The notes under the pieces: generated by a model
What the model was told of the DNA's origin: nothing
Database searches by the model: none
Seen by the model: the letters and a program-made list of their open reading frames with translations, nothing else
In this document: positions 34,119-43,731 of the stretch, one piece after another
Layout of the letters: the number at the start of each line of letters is the position of its first letter
Position numbering within the stretch: the first letter of the stretch is position 1
Assembly (NCBI RefSeq): GCF_000979455.1
Contig: NZ_JJOY01000048.1
Location: 124,001 to 188,000, forward strand
DNA: 64,000 bases
Reading direction: 5' to 3'
Source of the DNA: Methanosarcina sp. 2.H.T.1A.6
GTDB lineage: Archaea; Halobacteriota; Methanosarcinia; Methanosarcinales; Methanosarcinaceae
Program-made: the position numbers and the translations under genes

Positions 34119-35222
34119 TTATTCTTTTTCCGAAATTGACTCTGCAATTTTCAGTAATTCGTCTTTTTCCAGGGGGGTGGTAAGGCTCAGGTCAATATCC
34201 CTTATCTTCCAGCTCAGGATATTCATGTCCCCCAGGTCAAGGTACTTCCCTTCCATCCCGTTAATAGAAACTTCTTCTGCAGAATTCATGATTGGAGCTT
34301 CCGGGGCCTCGTTTTCGTGTACGGTTTCCGAAAGGAAAATATAATCTTCCTCCTCGTTTTCGTATCTCAGGGAAACCGTCTCGGAGGCCTGCCCTTCAGG
34401 GGCTATCCAGCTGTTGTTGGAGACCGTCGAATAGTTGAAGGCATATCCTTCGGGGAGGTACTCCGGAACCAGGATTTCAAATCCCGCAGATTCTCTGGCT
34501 TCTTCGAGGGTCATTTCTTCGGGAATTAATGAGTCAAAATTCACGGTCTTTACGGTTGCCCCTTCCGGCACCTCGAATACAAACTCGGAATCCGGGATCC
34601 CCTGATTGACTTCCAGGTCGCGGATCTCAAGTTCCATCATCAGGTTTCCGCTGCTGTCATATATTTCATACCTTAGAGGCATCCATGTCTCTTTGTCCAC
34701 CCAGAGTTTCATCCCTTCTACAAACAGGAGTCCCTCTTTTTCCTCTTTCGGGTTTGCCTCCAGCAAGTATGCGGACCTTCCGTCGATTTCCTCCATACCA
34801 AGCAGAGAGACATCCGTTTTGTTCAGGAACTCGCCAATAATTCCTGCGGAATCTAACTCACCCAATACCGGGGTATCCGGCATTTCCATTTTTATGACCG
34901 TATTTGTTTTCGGGTCATAGGTCCACATAAATTCCCCGTCCGAAACCACAATTGTTCCTGCTTCTTCTTCAGGTTTGATTGCAACGGTTTTTGTCTTGTC
35001 TGGTTTCTTCTGCAGGGTCTGGATCTCACTTTCTCGTGTCTGATTTCCAATGTATGAGGTTATTTGCATCGTATACGAGTAATCCTGGATGCTGGCTTCT
35101 TTTTCCTGCATCTGTTCTGCGATTTCTTCCGCACTGTGTTCCTCGGTACAGCCCGATACAAAAAGGACCGGAACCAGCAGAACCAGTAATGTAAATGCTG
35201 TAAGTATTTTCCTGTCTGTCAT
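34119..35222 (-). CDS. Lipoprotein, LolA-like domain plus DUF4367-like domain
   Basis: A 367-residue predicted lipoprotein (signal helix ending in lipobox VSGC, Cys25). Residues about 30-215 resemble the LolA/LppX-like outer-membrane-lipoprotein-sorting family: AEQMQEKEASIQDYSYTMQI, FMWTYDPKTNTVIKM, YLLEANP, KLWVDKETWMPLRYEIYDSSG, FVFEVPEGATV. Residues about 225-365 resemble DUF4367: LEEARESAGFEILVPEYLP, EGKYLDLGDMNILSWKI, LTTPLEKDELLKIAESI. It probably sits outside the membrane. The ATG at 35222 has GGTGGAG at good spacing. Function is unknown. It is paralogous to the next two lipoproteins. Confidence 0.8.
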   Translation of the reverse strand: MTDRKILTAFTLLVLLVPVLFVSGCTEEHSAEEIAEQMQEKEASIQDYSYTMQITSYIGNQTRESEIQTLQKKPDKTKTVAIKPEEEAGTIVVSDGEFMWTYDPKTNTVIKMEMPDTPVLGELDSAGIIGEFLNKTDVSLLGMEEIDGRSAYLLEANPKEEKEGLLFVEGMKLWVDKETWMPLRYEIYDSSGNLMMELEIRDLEVNQGIPDSEFVFEVPEGATVKTVNFDSLIPEEMTLEEARESAGFEILVPEYLPEGYAFNYSTVSNNSWIAPEGQASETVSLRYENEEEDYIFLSETVHENEAPEAPIMNSAEEVSINGMEGKYLDLGDMNILSWKIRDIDLSLTTPLEKDELLKIAESISEKE

Positions 35223-35323
35223 TTTCTCCACCATTCTATTTCCCGGGTTTTTTGAATTCTTCCCATCCCATTGAAAGTTGAATCCTATTCTTCCTCCCTA
35301 TTTTCCACCGTTGCCCCTTCTCT

Positions 35324-36241
35324 TCAGGGACAAAGACCTATGATGAAACCTGAGGCTATCTGCCTGTCCCCATCAGGGCCTGTCAGGTTTTCAGGAGGAT
35401 AATATTTCCCGAACTCTCTGGTTTCTACCGTTGTCCCTTCCGGCACCTCAAATTCAAATTCGGAGTCCTGGATGCCCGTGTTGATTTTCAGGTCTCGTAT
35501 TTCATATTTTACTGTCAGGTTTTCGCTGCTGTCATATGTCTCATACCGGAGAAGCGTCCCTGTCTCTTTATCTATCCAGAACTTTTCCCTATATCCTGGC
35601 TGGGCCCCCTCTTCTTCTCCATCTGCCTCTTTCTCTCCACCTTTTTCGTTATCTTCCTCTCTTTTTTCATCTCCTTTTTCTTCGGAGTTCTTTCCCAGCA
35701 GGTAGGCGGGCCTGTCGTCTATCTCTTCTGTCCCGAGAAGGGATACACCGCTGTCATTCAGGAGGCCTTCAATGAACCCGGTACCACTGTTTTCTCCAGA
35801 CTCTTTCTCTGCAGATTCTTTTTCCTCGGATTCTTTTTCTTCGGGTCCGGAAGTTTCAGGCAGTTTTACTTTTATGGTGGTGTTTTTCCAGGGGTAATAG
35901 GTCCACATGTACTCTCCGTCCGAAACCTCTTCTTTTTCAGTTTCTTCTCCCGGTTTTTTCGTTAGAATTCTGTACATGTCCGGTTTCTTGCACATGACCT
36001 CATATTCCCTTTCCAGGGCTTCTCCCTCTAAAAATAAGTTCAGGTGTATTATACATGAGTAATCTTCGATATTGCCCTCGTTTTGCTGTATATGGGCTGC
36101 AATTTCTTCTATTGTAAGTCCATTCTCTTCTGTAAGTTCCTTTTCTACAGTGAGTTTCTCCCCGCAGCCCGAGGTAAATAGGGCAAGTGTCGTTGCGATA
36201 AGTACGACGATAAGTACGGGCAGTATTGTCTTTGTTTTCAT
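35324..36241 (-). CDS. Lipoprotein, LolA-like domain only
   Basis: A 305-residue predicted lipoprotein (TLALFTSGC, Cys26). It carries only the LolA-like part: EEIAAHIQQNEGNIEDYSC, EYMWTYYPWKNTTIKV, LLGTEEIDDRPAYLLG, FWIDKETGTLLRYETYDSS, FEFEVPEGTTV. Two low-complexity Glu/Lys/Ser tracts (PEEKESEEKESAEKESGEN and a longer one near 200-220) interrupt it. The frame upstream to TTG at 36250 was rejected; GGAGAAA precedes the ATG. It ends where its neighbour has the DUF4367 domain. Confidence 0.75.
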   Translation of the reverse strand: MKTKTILPVLIVVLIATTLALFTSGCGEKLTVEKELTEENGLTIEEIAAHIQQNEGNIEDYSCIIHLNLFLEGEALEREYEVMCKKPDMYRILTKKPGEETEKEEVSDGEYMWTYYPWKNTTIKVKLPETSGPEEKESEEKESAEKESGENSGTGFIEGLLNDSGVSLLGTEEIDDRPAYLLGKNSEEKGDEKREEDNEKGGEKEADGEEEGAQPGYREKFWIDKETGTLLRYETYDSSENLTVKYEIRDLKINTGIQDSEFEFEVPEGTTVETREFGKYYPPENLTGPDGDRQIASGFIIGLCP

Positions 36242-36489
36242 TTTCTCCAACTTCCAGTTTTTTTTATTTACGTTTTCCTTTTGTTTTCTTGATCTTTTTT
36301 CTGTTTTCGGGCCAGTACTTCAAATTTTAAAGTTTGTTTATGATAAATCTTTCGAAAAAATATTATAAAATATATGTCTTAATTGTGAAATTTCTGCCTA
36401 TTCATTGGAGAATTTTATAGGTCCGGCATTGAATAGGCATTTCTACCAGAAACAATAGAACTACCTGTAACCGGCAGGAGAAAACAGAA

Positions 36490-36966
36490 ATGTATTATCA
36501 TGTAGTTGGATCCCCAATAGGCCCAATACTTCTGGCAGGGGACGAGGAAGGCCTGAAATACTTAAACATCCAGACAGGCAAAAAGAACATCGAAGTTCCT
36601 GATGGCTGGGCGGAAAATGAGGATTTTTTCAGGGAAATTTCCGGGCAACTTGAAGCTTATTTTGCAGGGCAACTCAAGTCTTTTGACGTAAAGCTGGCTC
36701 CCGAAGGCACGGAGTTTCAGAAATCTGTCTGGAAGGCTCTATGTGAAATCCCTTATGGGGAAACCAGGACTTACGGAGAGGTCGCAAAAAGCATTGGAAA
36801 CCAGAAGGCTTCCCGGGCCGTGGGGCTTGCAAACAACCGGAATCCGATCGCAATAATAGTGCCATGCCACAGGGTTATCGGGGCAAACGGGAAACTTACG
36901 GGTTATGCTAGTGGGCTGGATGTAAAAGAGTTTTTATTAAGGCTTGAAGGAAACAATTTGAAATAA
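36490..36966 (+). CDS. ogt: Methylated-DNA-protein cysteine methyltransferase
   Basis: A 158-residue O6-alkylguanine-DNA alkyltransferase. The active-site PCHRVIG is present (Cys about 126), with FQKSVWKALCEIPYGETRTYGEVA for the helix-turn-helix and ASRAVGLANNRNPIAIIVP before it. It directly repairs O6-methylguanine by suicide transfer to the cysteine. GGCAGGAG lies upstream of the ATG. It is divergent from, and unrelated to, the surrounding lipoproteins. Confidence 0.96.
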   Translation: MYYHVVGSPIGPILLAGDEEGLKYLNIQTGKKNIEVPDGWAENEDFFREISGQLEAYFAGQLKSFDVKLAPEGTEFQKSVWKALCEIPYGETRTYGEVAKSIGNQKASRAVGLANNRNPIAIIVPCHRVIGANGKLTGYASGLDVKEFLLRLEGNNLK

Positions 36967-37117
36967 GAAAACACAAAGATCATTCCTCATTTCTCTGTAA
37001 ATCCTGTTTAGTTCTCTGTGAGTTCTGTCAACTTTTCTTTAATCTATATACCAATTTCAAAAACAGGAATGCAACTGTAAGATAAAATATTGTCACAAGA
37101 ACAATCATTATTTCAGT

Positions 37118-37194
37118 CATGTGCTGACCGCTTTGGAACAATACTTATTCCCGGAGAAATCATGTGCTGACCGCTTTGGAACAATACTTATTCC
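37118..37194 (+). repeat. 43-bp tandem duplication
   Basis: CATGTGCTGACCGCTTTGGA begins at 37118 and again at 37161; 34 bases are identical, then nine differ. It lies between ogt and the third lipoprotein stop. The frames that cross it are not convincing genes. Confidence 0.85.
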
Positions 37195-37260
37195 TGCAGA
37201 TTTAATTACCTCAGCTTTTTCTGGAAAGGCGGACTCGATGTTGAATTTCAGCTCAGTTAT

Positions 37261-38214
37261 TTATATTGCCGTTAACGGAGTTGAAATGTTTTCCGAGAGA
37301 TTCTGTGATACGTTTATCCATAGACGAAGGTCTCTATAAGGCATGCAGATGCCCTCTTCAAGTACATTCTTCTCGTCCTCATTGTAGAGCAAAAATCCAA
37401 GCGTCATCTCCGTTCCCTCAAAGGGTGGGGTTATGGTAACTGCTTTTTCCCAGGTCTCGTTGTCCCCGAGAGTTATATACTGCTGATCAGGGGGTAAAGG
37501 CAGAGGTGTATCTTCGAGCCTGACTTCCATTGTATAATTCACGGGTTTGTACTCATGGTTCACGACTCCTACTATTACTGTTCCGCTTTTTCCGAGAACG
37601 TAATCTGTTGGATAGTTCTCAGCAGTTCCTTCAGGTCCGAGGATATAGAATTCGGTATAAGGATCTAAAGATTCCGCGATTTTCAGCATCTCGGCTTTTT
37701 CGAGAGATCCGCTCAAGGTTATCTCAACTCCTCCAAGCTCCCACTGCAGTAGATTCAGATCTTCTGGTCCTTCAAGGTATTTTGCATCTCTTTCGTTGAT
37801 GCTAATTTTTTCAGTCCCCTCCATGAACGTATTTTCTTCAAGCTTGTCTGGGTAGACTGTTATTTCAGCATCCCCAAACTCCCATTTGCTTTCGTAGACT
37901 GTTTCCTTTATCTGAAAGCTTTTGTTCCCCTTTTGATAATTAAGGATGACTATTTTGGCATCCTGATCTTCAGGAGTTATATTGCCATTATTGTATACTA
38001 TCGAATAATTGAAAACATATCCATCGGGCAGGTATTCCGGGGTTATGATCTCAAAGCTGGCTTGTTGTCTGGCTTCTTCAAGGCTAAGTTTTTCGGGAAC
38101 TTCAGAGTCTTCTTCTGAATCCGGGGGTTCTGCAATCGTTCTTTCCTCGCAGCCTGATGTAAAAAGAGTCAGGCTTATGAGAATCAGTATGAATAATATT
38201 TTTGTATGTTTCAT
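37261..38214 (-). CDS. Lipoprotein, DUF4367-like plus DUF1616-like domain
   Basis: A 317-residue predicted lipoprotein (LTLFTSGC, Cys22). Residues about 40-180 match the C-terminal domain of the first lipoprotein: SLEEARQQASFEIITPEYLPDGYVFNYS, DAKYLEGPEDLNLLQWEL, SGSLEKAEMLKIAESL. Residues about 185-317 are a DUF1616/CARDB-like beta domain: FYILGPEGTAENYPTDY, GTVIVGVVNHEYKPVNYTMEV and ETWEKAVTITPPFEG. DUF1616 often marks archaeal membrane proteins tied to exported saccharides. The GTG at 38274 was passed over for M21. Function unknown. Confidence 0.78.
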   Translation of the reverse strand: MKHTKILFILILISLTLFTSGCEERTIAEPPDSEEDSEVPEKLSLEEARQQASFEIITPEYLPDGYVFNYSIVYNNGNITPEDQDAKIVILNYQKGNKSFQIKETVYESKWEFGDAEITVYPDKLEENTFMEGTEKISINERDAKYLEGPEDLNLLQWELGGVEITLSGSLEKAEMLKIAESLDPYTEFYILGPEGTAENYPTDYVLGKSGTVIVGVVNHEYKPVNYTMEVRLEDTPLPLPPDQQYITLGDNETWEKAVTITPPFEGTEMTLGFLLYNEDEKNVLEEGICMPYRDLRLWINVSQNLSENISTPLTAI

Positions 38215-38335
38215 TTTCGCCACGCTTTTTCTATTTCCCTCTATATTTTCCAATGTAGGACTGTATCTTCTCACATCTTAATATTATTTCTCAATTCGCC
38301 ATAGTGTAAAATAGCAAAAAAGCCGAATAATATTC

Positions 38336-39124
38336 ATGTCTGTCATCACCCTTACCACCGATTTTGGGGACCTCTACCCTGCAGCCATGAAAGCCGTGGT
38401 CCTGCGTATCAACCCCGACGCGAAAATCGTTGATATAACTCACTCGATCTCAAGGGCCGGTATCCGGGAAGGCGCTTTTGCCCTTTACTCTCTTGTCCCT
38501 TATTTTCCGGAAAAGACTGTTCATGTGGCAGTTGTCGACCCCGGGGTCGGGACTTCCCGCCGCGCCCTTGCCATAAAAGCCGGAGAGGCTGGCCGTGAGC
38601 AGTTTTTCGTGGGGCCTGACAACGGGCTCCTGATCCCTGCAGCTCGCTGCCTGGGGGAGATGGAAGTGTATGAAATTACAAACAGGGACCTTATGCTCAA
38701 ATCCGGGATTTCCGCGACATTCCACGGCAGGGACATCTTTGCACCTGTGGGAGCCCACCTCTCAAAAGGTATGCCAATCGAGGGTGTCGGGCATAGAGTC
38801 TCGGATTTTGTGGACCTTGATTTCGGATATTTTGGAGTTGACGGGCCTTTTCTTATGGGGAAAGTTGTTTTTGCTGACAGTTTCGGAAATGTGATTACGA
38901 ATATCCCGGAAGATGCCATTCTGCAATTTTGCACTTTTGGCTCGAAGGTAGAGGTAAACGGCCGAAAAGTCCCCTTTGTCCGGAGTTATGGTTTTGTCGG
39001 ACAGGAAGATGCACTTGCACTTATAGGCAGCCACGGTTTTCTGGAAATTGCGATAAACCAGGGAAGTGCTGCACTTCAGTTCGGGCTCAGAGGTGGGGAC
39101 CCTGTGGCAATTAAAATTTTATGA
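38336..39124 (+). CDS. SAM hydroxide adenosyltransferase (DUF62 family)
   Basis: A 262-residue DUF62 protein. Family motifs are ITLTTDFGD, AKIVDITHSI, VHVAVVDPGVGTSRRALAI, FVGPDNGLL, FHGRDIFAPVGAHL and DSFGNVITNI. These enzymes hydrolyse S-adenosylmethionine to adenosine and methionine using an activated water or hydroxide, and are related to fluorinases. It stands alone. No clear ribosome site precedes the ATG. Confidence 0.9.
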   Translation: MSVITLTTDFGDLYPAAMKAVVLRINPDAKIVDITHSISRAGIREGAFALYSLVPYFPEKTVHVAVVDPGVGTSRRALAIKAGEAGREQFFVGPDNGLLIPAARCLGEMEVYEITNRDLMLKSGISATFHGRDIFAPVGAHLSKGMPIEGVGHRVSDFVDLDFGYFGVDGPFLMGKVVFADSFGNVITNIPEDAILQFCTFGSKVEVNGRKVPFVRSYGFVGQEDALALIGSHGFLEIAINQGSAALQFGLRGGDPVAIKIL

Positions 39125-39188
39125 GTAGCTTCGCCTTCAGGCAGGTGAATATTTATAGAATATTCTTTATACAAACTGCCCGTTAAGT

Positions 39189-40684
39189 ATGAAATTAACT
39201 GATGTAAAAACGTACAAACTGGAATTCTTTTTCTTTTCTATTCTGATTGTTCTAAGCTATGTCGCTCTTTCCGGAAATGATCCCGGAACCAGGGCCGGAA
39301 GTATGAATAATTACTTCTGGGTGCCCTCTGCGGTGATGCAGTCTATAGCTGCAGTATATGCCGTGTTTATTGCCATTTTTGCCCTGTCCTGCAGAGGGCC
39401 CGGGACAGCATCCATTCGATTGCAAACCGGTTAAAGCTCCCTTTGAAAATCGTATCATACACGGCTGCCGGAAGCATATATCTCAACGGGCTGATGCTTA
39501 TCATTTTCAGCTTATATTCTCCCCCAGAAGTGAAAATAAAGTTCATGCTTTTCACTTCTCTGTTTTCATTAGTAGCCTCCCTCGTCGCCATCGTTTATCT
39601 TTCCCTGGAGATGTTAAGTGATGTTTCCGGGCTAAAAACTTCCTCCGAAAAATTTGCTCATCTTTCGAATCTCCTTCGGGAGCTTGAGGGCTTGGGGTCT
39701 TCAGGGCAAATGGAGCTCAGTGCCGAGGATACGGAGTTCTGTATCCAGGCCCTTGATGACGAAAAACCGGATGTCCGGATGGTTGCGGCTCAGCTTCTGG
39801 GTCGGTTGGGGGATGAACAGGCAGCAGATGCACTCTTAAGAAAATTGGCAGATAAAAATTCCCGGGTGAGGGGAGCTGCAGTTGAGGCTCTCGGTTGTGT
39901 TGGGAGCGAAAAAACCGTCGATGTGCTTGTTGAAAAGCTTGAAGATAAAGATCCTGACTTCAGGTCGCATACCATCCGGGCGCTTGCCAGGCTCGGAGAT
40001 GAAAGGGCAGTTTTCCCTCTTGCCAGAAGGATGGACGATAAAGTCCTTGAGGTCAGGGTTGCTGCAGCCGAAGCTCTCGGAAACCTTGGAAGCCGGAATG
40101 CGGTAGATGCCCTTCTCAAAAAGCTGGAAGACCCTCAGATGGCAGGCACTCCCGTAGAACTTCAAAAACATATCATGGTCGCTCTTGGGGAAATCGGGGA
40201 TAAAAAAGCCCTGGAAGCCATTCTTTCCAGATTGGATTCTCCCTACCCGGAAATCAGAAAGCATGCCGCAGAAGCTCTTGGAAACCTGGGGGACGAGATG
40301 GCTGTTTCCCACATGGTCAAAAAACTCGCTGATCTCAGCCCTGAAGTAAGAAACGCTTCCGCATATGCCCTGGGAAAACTCGGAGACAAACGTGCAGTTG
40401 AGCCTCTCATCGGAATGCTTAACGAACCCGACCCCGAACTCAGGATTACTGCCGTATATGCACTTGGAAACCTCAGAGCCCCGCAGGCAGTAAGCTCTCT
40501 TATCAAAATGCTGGATGACGATAATCCCTGGGTAATAAAGTGTGCCGCCGAAGCCCTCGGAAAAAGTGGAGATAAAAAAGCAATCGAAGTCCTCGTTAAT
40601 AAACTAAATGACATGGACCCGGAGGTCAGGAGAGTTGCAGCCGGAGCCCTGGGGATTATTTCCGAAAACCAGGATTTCAGGTGA
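39189..40684 (+). pseudogene. Membrane HEAT-repeat protein, interrupted by a frameshift
   Basis: Two frames make one gene. 39189-39434 encodes an N-terminus with one membrane helix and a second helix start (QSIAAVYAVFIAIFALS), then ends in nonsense. The next frame, open from at least 39389, continues with LQRARDSIHSIANRLKLPLKI, two more membrane helices and about nine HEAT/PBS-lyase repeats (DVRMVAAQLLGRLGDEQAADALLRKL and similar). One missing C in TCCTG near 39388 would restore ALSLQRA. It is either a true mutation, programmed slippage or a sequencing error. Without repair, translation from the TTG at 39443 would give only the HEAT part. HEAT repeats act as scaffolds; partner unknown. Confidence 0.75.
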
Positions 40685-40774
40685 AAAAGGATCAAAGGAA
40701 TAAGAAACATTTGATACGGTATTCCGGTTGCCCTGTTTTTCGCTCCCTGAACTTATCCCCACACCTGTTTTAAG

Positions 40775-40890
40775 TCCTCTTGAGCGAACAAAGTGAGCGA
40801 AAAGGACCGCGTGCTGTTGCACTTGCAGTGCAACTCCCAGAAAATCTCCGATTTCCTGTGATCCCGAAGCGCAAATCGGGAAGCGCAAAT
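40775..40890 (-). repeat. Dispersed hairpin-rich repeat, copy 2
   Basis: The inverse of 22006-22100, between the HEAT gene stop and the radical SAM stop. It includes GTTGCACTTGCAGTGCAAC (a perfect 8-bp stem), GGAAATC-containing arms and GAGCGAAAAGGACCGCG. It lies within 100 bases of two convergent gene ends. Confidence 0.8.
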
Positions 40891-40896
40891 CTGCCG

Positions 40897-41889
40897 TTAC
40901 ATCCACTCGTAATGCATCAAAACTTCAGGATTGAAACTCTGCATCAGGCTATTTTCAGTATACCCGAAAAAGAGGCAGCCTTCGCAATTCTGCACTATTT
41001 CTTTCCTGCGCTGTGTAGAATCTTCCCATACTTTTTCAAATCCGTCTTTCATAACGTTCCCGAGTGGTTCATGCTGTACCCGGCAGGTCTCGGCAGTCCC
41101 GTCATGTGTGACATTGATAATAATGCCGCTTGCCCTGCATGTGTAATCCATTTTTCCATCCCTTACCATTTTGAGGTAGGTTTTGGAGTTAATAATGGGG
41201 AAGCCCTCTTTTTTCAGCTCGATTATTCTGTCCACAACCCGGCGGAATTTTTCTTTGTCGCGGATTCCTATTTCGCTCCAGATCTCTTCGCTGATTCCGG
41301 GAAACTCATGTACAGGCTCAAATGATATTTTTACACCCAGTTTTTTCGCAAGCAAAATCAGGGTTTCAATGTCGTCCAGATTTTTTCCTGTGAGTACGCA
41401 GTTCAGCAGGATTGGATTTTTCTGTTTCTGGTGTTTCCTTACCTCGATAGCCTTTTTTAAGCCTTTCAGCAGGGTTTCAAAATCCATTCTCCGGATTTCT
41501 TTATAGCTTTTTATCCCATCTACTGAAACCGAAAGGAAATCCACATCTTCAAGCTCTTCTACTCTTTCGTAGAGCAGCTTTCCGTTTGTGACCATGGATG
41601 TGACCATCCCGAGTCCCTTTGCATGAGCCATTATCAGGGGCAGGTCCTTTCTGAGAAGAGGTTCAGTCGTCCAGGCATTATAAACTCCTATTCCGAATTT
41701 TTTCGCATCATCGAGCAGCTTGAAGACCTCTTCTCTTTTTGGTTCTTTTCCGGGCTCTTTCCAGTATTCACAGAACTTGCAGCTCATATTGCAGCTGGCA
41801 TTTACGCCGTGAGAGATGACAAAAGGGCGCTTTTTAATCCTTATCTGCCAGAGGGCTTTTGAAGCCATGATGGGGTCAAATCGGGACAT
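40897..41889 (-). CDS. Radical SAM protein with C-terminal cysteine-rich region
   Basis: A 330-residue radical SAM protein. The cluster motif is CNMSCKFC at residues 33-40 (C-x3-C-x2-C). The barrel follows with TTEPLLRKDLP, MVTNGKLL and SVSVDG. C-terminal cysteines (YTCRASG, AETCRVQHEPLGNV, NCEGC) resemble a SPASM/twitch auxiliary cluster. The fold is that of peptide- or lipid-modifying enzymes, but no substrate peptide is seen next to it. Its 3' end abuts the dispersed repeat. Family exact name not recognised. Confidence 0.85.
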   Translation of the reverse strand: MSRFDPIMASKALWQIRIKKRPFVISHGVNASCNMSCKFCEYWKEPGKEPKREEVFKLLDDAKKFGIGVYNAWTTEPLLRKDLPLIMAHAKGLGMVTSMVTNGKLLYERVEELEDVDFLSVSVDGIKSYKEIRRMDFETLLKGLKKAIEVRKHQKQKNPILLNCVLTGKNLDDIETLILLAKKLGVKISFEPVHEFPGISEEIWSEIGIRDKEKFRRVVDRIIELKKEGFPIINSKTYLKMVRDGKMDYTCRASGIIINVTHDGTAETCRVQHEPLGNVMKDGFEKVWEDSTQRRKEIVQNCEGCLFFGYTENSLMQSFNPEVLMHYEWM

Positions 41890-42337
41890 AGGGATCTCTT
41901 TCTGTTTTTAACAATAGCAGTTTTTCCATTCAAGATTAATTCCTCTATTCATGAGCTTTTTTATTATAACTTTTTTGTAAGAGAAGCTGAATAACAGGAG
42001 AACTAAAGAGATTAAAATGTTTAAGAGAAGGTAAGAAAATAATCACTTAATTGGCCAGAAACATAATCTTAAACGTTAGTATGGAAAAACAGCTCGGAGA
42101 AGTAACCTTCAAAATAGCTGAACATTGAATCTCTGAATAGGGAAACAGTTAAGCTTTAACCAAATCTGAACTATGGGAATATTTATTATGAGTACAAATT
42201 CTTGTTTTCAAAACGATTATTTTTTAAAACGATTATTTTTCAAAACGATTATTTTTTAAAACCACTAAAAATACTTCAAAAGTTTTGAAATCCAAAAAAA
42301 AGAATGCCCGCCCTGAGGCGAGCTATGGGTATTGAAA
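41890..42337. other. Spacer between the radical SAM gene and rpl12
   Basis: AT-rich, containing three short near-repeats of AAAACGATTATTTTT (about 42210-42262). On the minus strand these are T-rich runs just beyond rpl12 and may act as terminator tracts. No gene is evident. Confidence 0.45.
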
Positions 42338-42646
42338 TCACCCGAAGAGGGCGCCGAGACCGGCCATTCCGTCTTCTTCGGAGGTGTCTTCTTCTTCTGG
42401 TTCCTCAACAGCAGCTTCTGCTGCTGCAGGGGCTGCTGCTGCTGGAGCTGCTGCTGCTGCGGGGGCTGCGAATGCGGCCTTTGCGATTGCTTCTTCGATG
42501 TCCACGCCGTCAAGGGCTGCGACAAGGGCTTTTGCCCTGGCTTCGTTTACTTCTACACCAGCTGCCTGAAGAACGGCAGTGATTGCTTCTTCGGAAATTG
42601 CTTTACCTGCGTTGTGCAATAAGAGAGCTGCATATATGTATTCCAT
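42338..42646 (-). CDS. rpl12: Ribosomal protein P1/L12
   Basis: A 102-residue archaeal P1/L12: [20 protein letters not shown], then an Ala-rich hinge and the acidic tail [13 protein letters not shown], the same tail as in P0 next door. It forms the ribosome stalk that recruits translation factors. It is last in the operon. Confidence 0.96.
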   Translation of the reverse strand: MEYIYAALLLHNAGKAISEEAITAVLQAAGVEVNEARAKALVAALDGVDIEEAIAKAAFAAPAAAAAPAAAAPAAAEAAVEEPEEEDTSEEDGMAGLGALFG

Positions 42647-42696
42647 CGTTGATCACCTAATTTTATATTATCGTAAATTGTAAATCGTAAATCTGT

Positions 42697-43731
42697 TTAT
42701 CCGAAAAGGGCACCGAGTCCGGCCATTCCGTCTTCTTCGGCATGGTCTTCTTCTTCCTCTTCAGGTTCTTCTTCCTTCTTTTCTTCTGCTGCTACCGGAG
42801 CTACTGCTGCTGCCGCGCTTGCGGCTGCTCCGAGAACTTCCCTCAGATCTTCATCCACAGCAGCTGCGTCCTTATCTGCAGCTTCGGATGCAACAGAGGT
42901 CATCTGGACATGTGCTTTTGCCAGCAGGGCGTCCATGACTCCCGGTTCAAGTATAACAGCATTGACACCAAGGTTCTTTGATTCTGCATGTGCTTTTGCC
43001 AGCAGGGTGCCGATTGTTGCGCTTGTCGGGTATGCAGTGTTGACTGAGAGATTGAAAGCATTCTGAACTGCACTGATAATGTCAGAGAAGTACTTGCCTT
43101 CATCAATTGCAAGGAGTTCCGGCCCGTAAATTGTCCCTTCCTCATAGGCGGCTCTCATGTCAAGCCCTACAATGAGTGGGAATATTTCCAGCTTTGCGAG
43201 CATGGTGGCGAGCTTCTGCGGGACTGCCTCACCTGCTTTACAGACAACCTTAGTTTCCTTTATTGCTACCTTCCCGGCTTCTATTGAAGCGGGAATCCCT
43301 GCGCTCTGGAATTCACCCAGAATCGGGCCAGGTGGGAAACTGGTGGGGCCCTTCTGGACAATTATATCCACAGGAGCTATTGCGCCTCCTTTTATTGGAG
43401 AAGGTGTCTTTGTCTGCTCAAGCAATTTGTAAAGCTTGAAGGGACTTTCATTGGTAAATACCAGAGCAGTCTGTTTGTCAAGGTATTTATTCATCTCGGG
43501 AATGGTTTCCCCGAGCTGGTTTAAAGCCCGCTCTGTGAGGGTGTTCCTGGAGACTTTGAGCACCGCAACGTCCTTAAGGTCCCGGCGAATCTTCTGGATC
43601 TTGTTTGCAAGAATGCCTTCGATCCCTACCATCCCGAAAACTTTGTGGGACTGGATGAGTTCCTTTATGTTTTCGATTTCATCCTTTTTCCACTGCGGGA
43701 CGTGCTCGGTGTGATGCCTTTCTTCTGCCAT
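42697..43731 (-). CDS. rplP0: Ribosomal protein P0 (L10)
   Basis: A 344-residue P0. The N-terminal rRNA-binding domain (WKKDEIENIKELIQSHKVFGMVGIEGI) leads to an inserted archaeal/eukaryotic domain and then an Ala-rich hinge and a highly acidic tail ending [11 protein letters not shown], which anchors the P1 dimers. The ATG directly follows the L1 stop (TAA-ATG). Confidence 0.97.
   Translation of the reverse strand: MAEERHHTEHVPQWKKDEIENIKELIQSHKVFGMVGIEGILANKIQKIRRDLKDVAVLKVSRNTLTERALNQLGETIPEMNKYLDKQTALVFTNESPFKLYKLLEQTKTPSPIKGGAIAPVDIIVQKGPTSFPPGPILGEFQSAGIPASIEAGKVAIKETKVVCKAGEAVPQKLATMLAKLEIFPLIVGLDMRAAYEEGTIYGPELLAIDEGKYFSDIISAVQNAFNLSVNTAYPTSATIGTLLAKAHAESKNLGVNAVILEPGVMDALLAKAHVQMTSVASEAADKDAAAVDEDLREVLGAAASAAAAVAPVAAEEKKEEEPEEEEEDHAEEDGMAGLGALFG

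Noticed and set aside
37121-37339. 72-codon frame over the 43-bp repeats
   Set aside because: Overlaps the lipoprotein end and consists partly of the repeat.
42304-42622. Several leucine- and cysteine-rich frames opposite rpl12
   Set aside because: Antisense of the Ala-rich hinge, a composition artefact.
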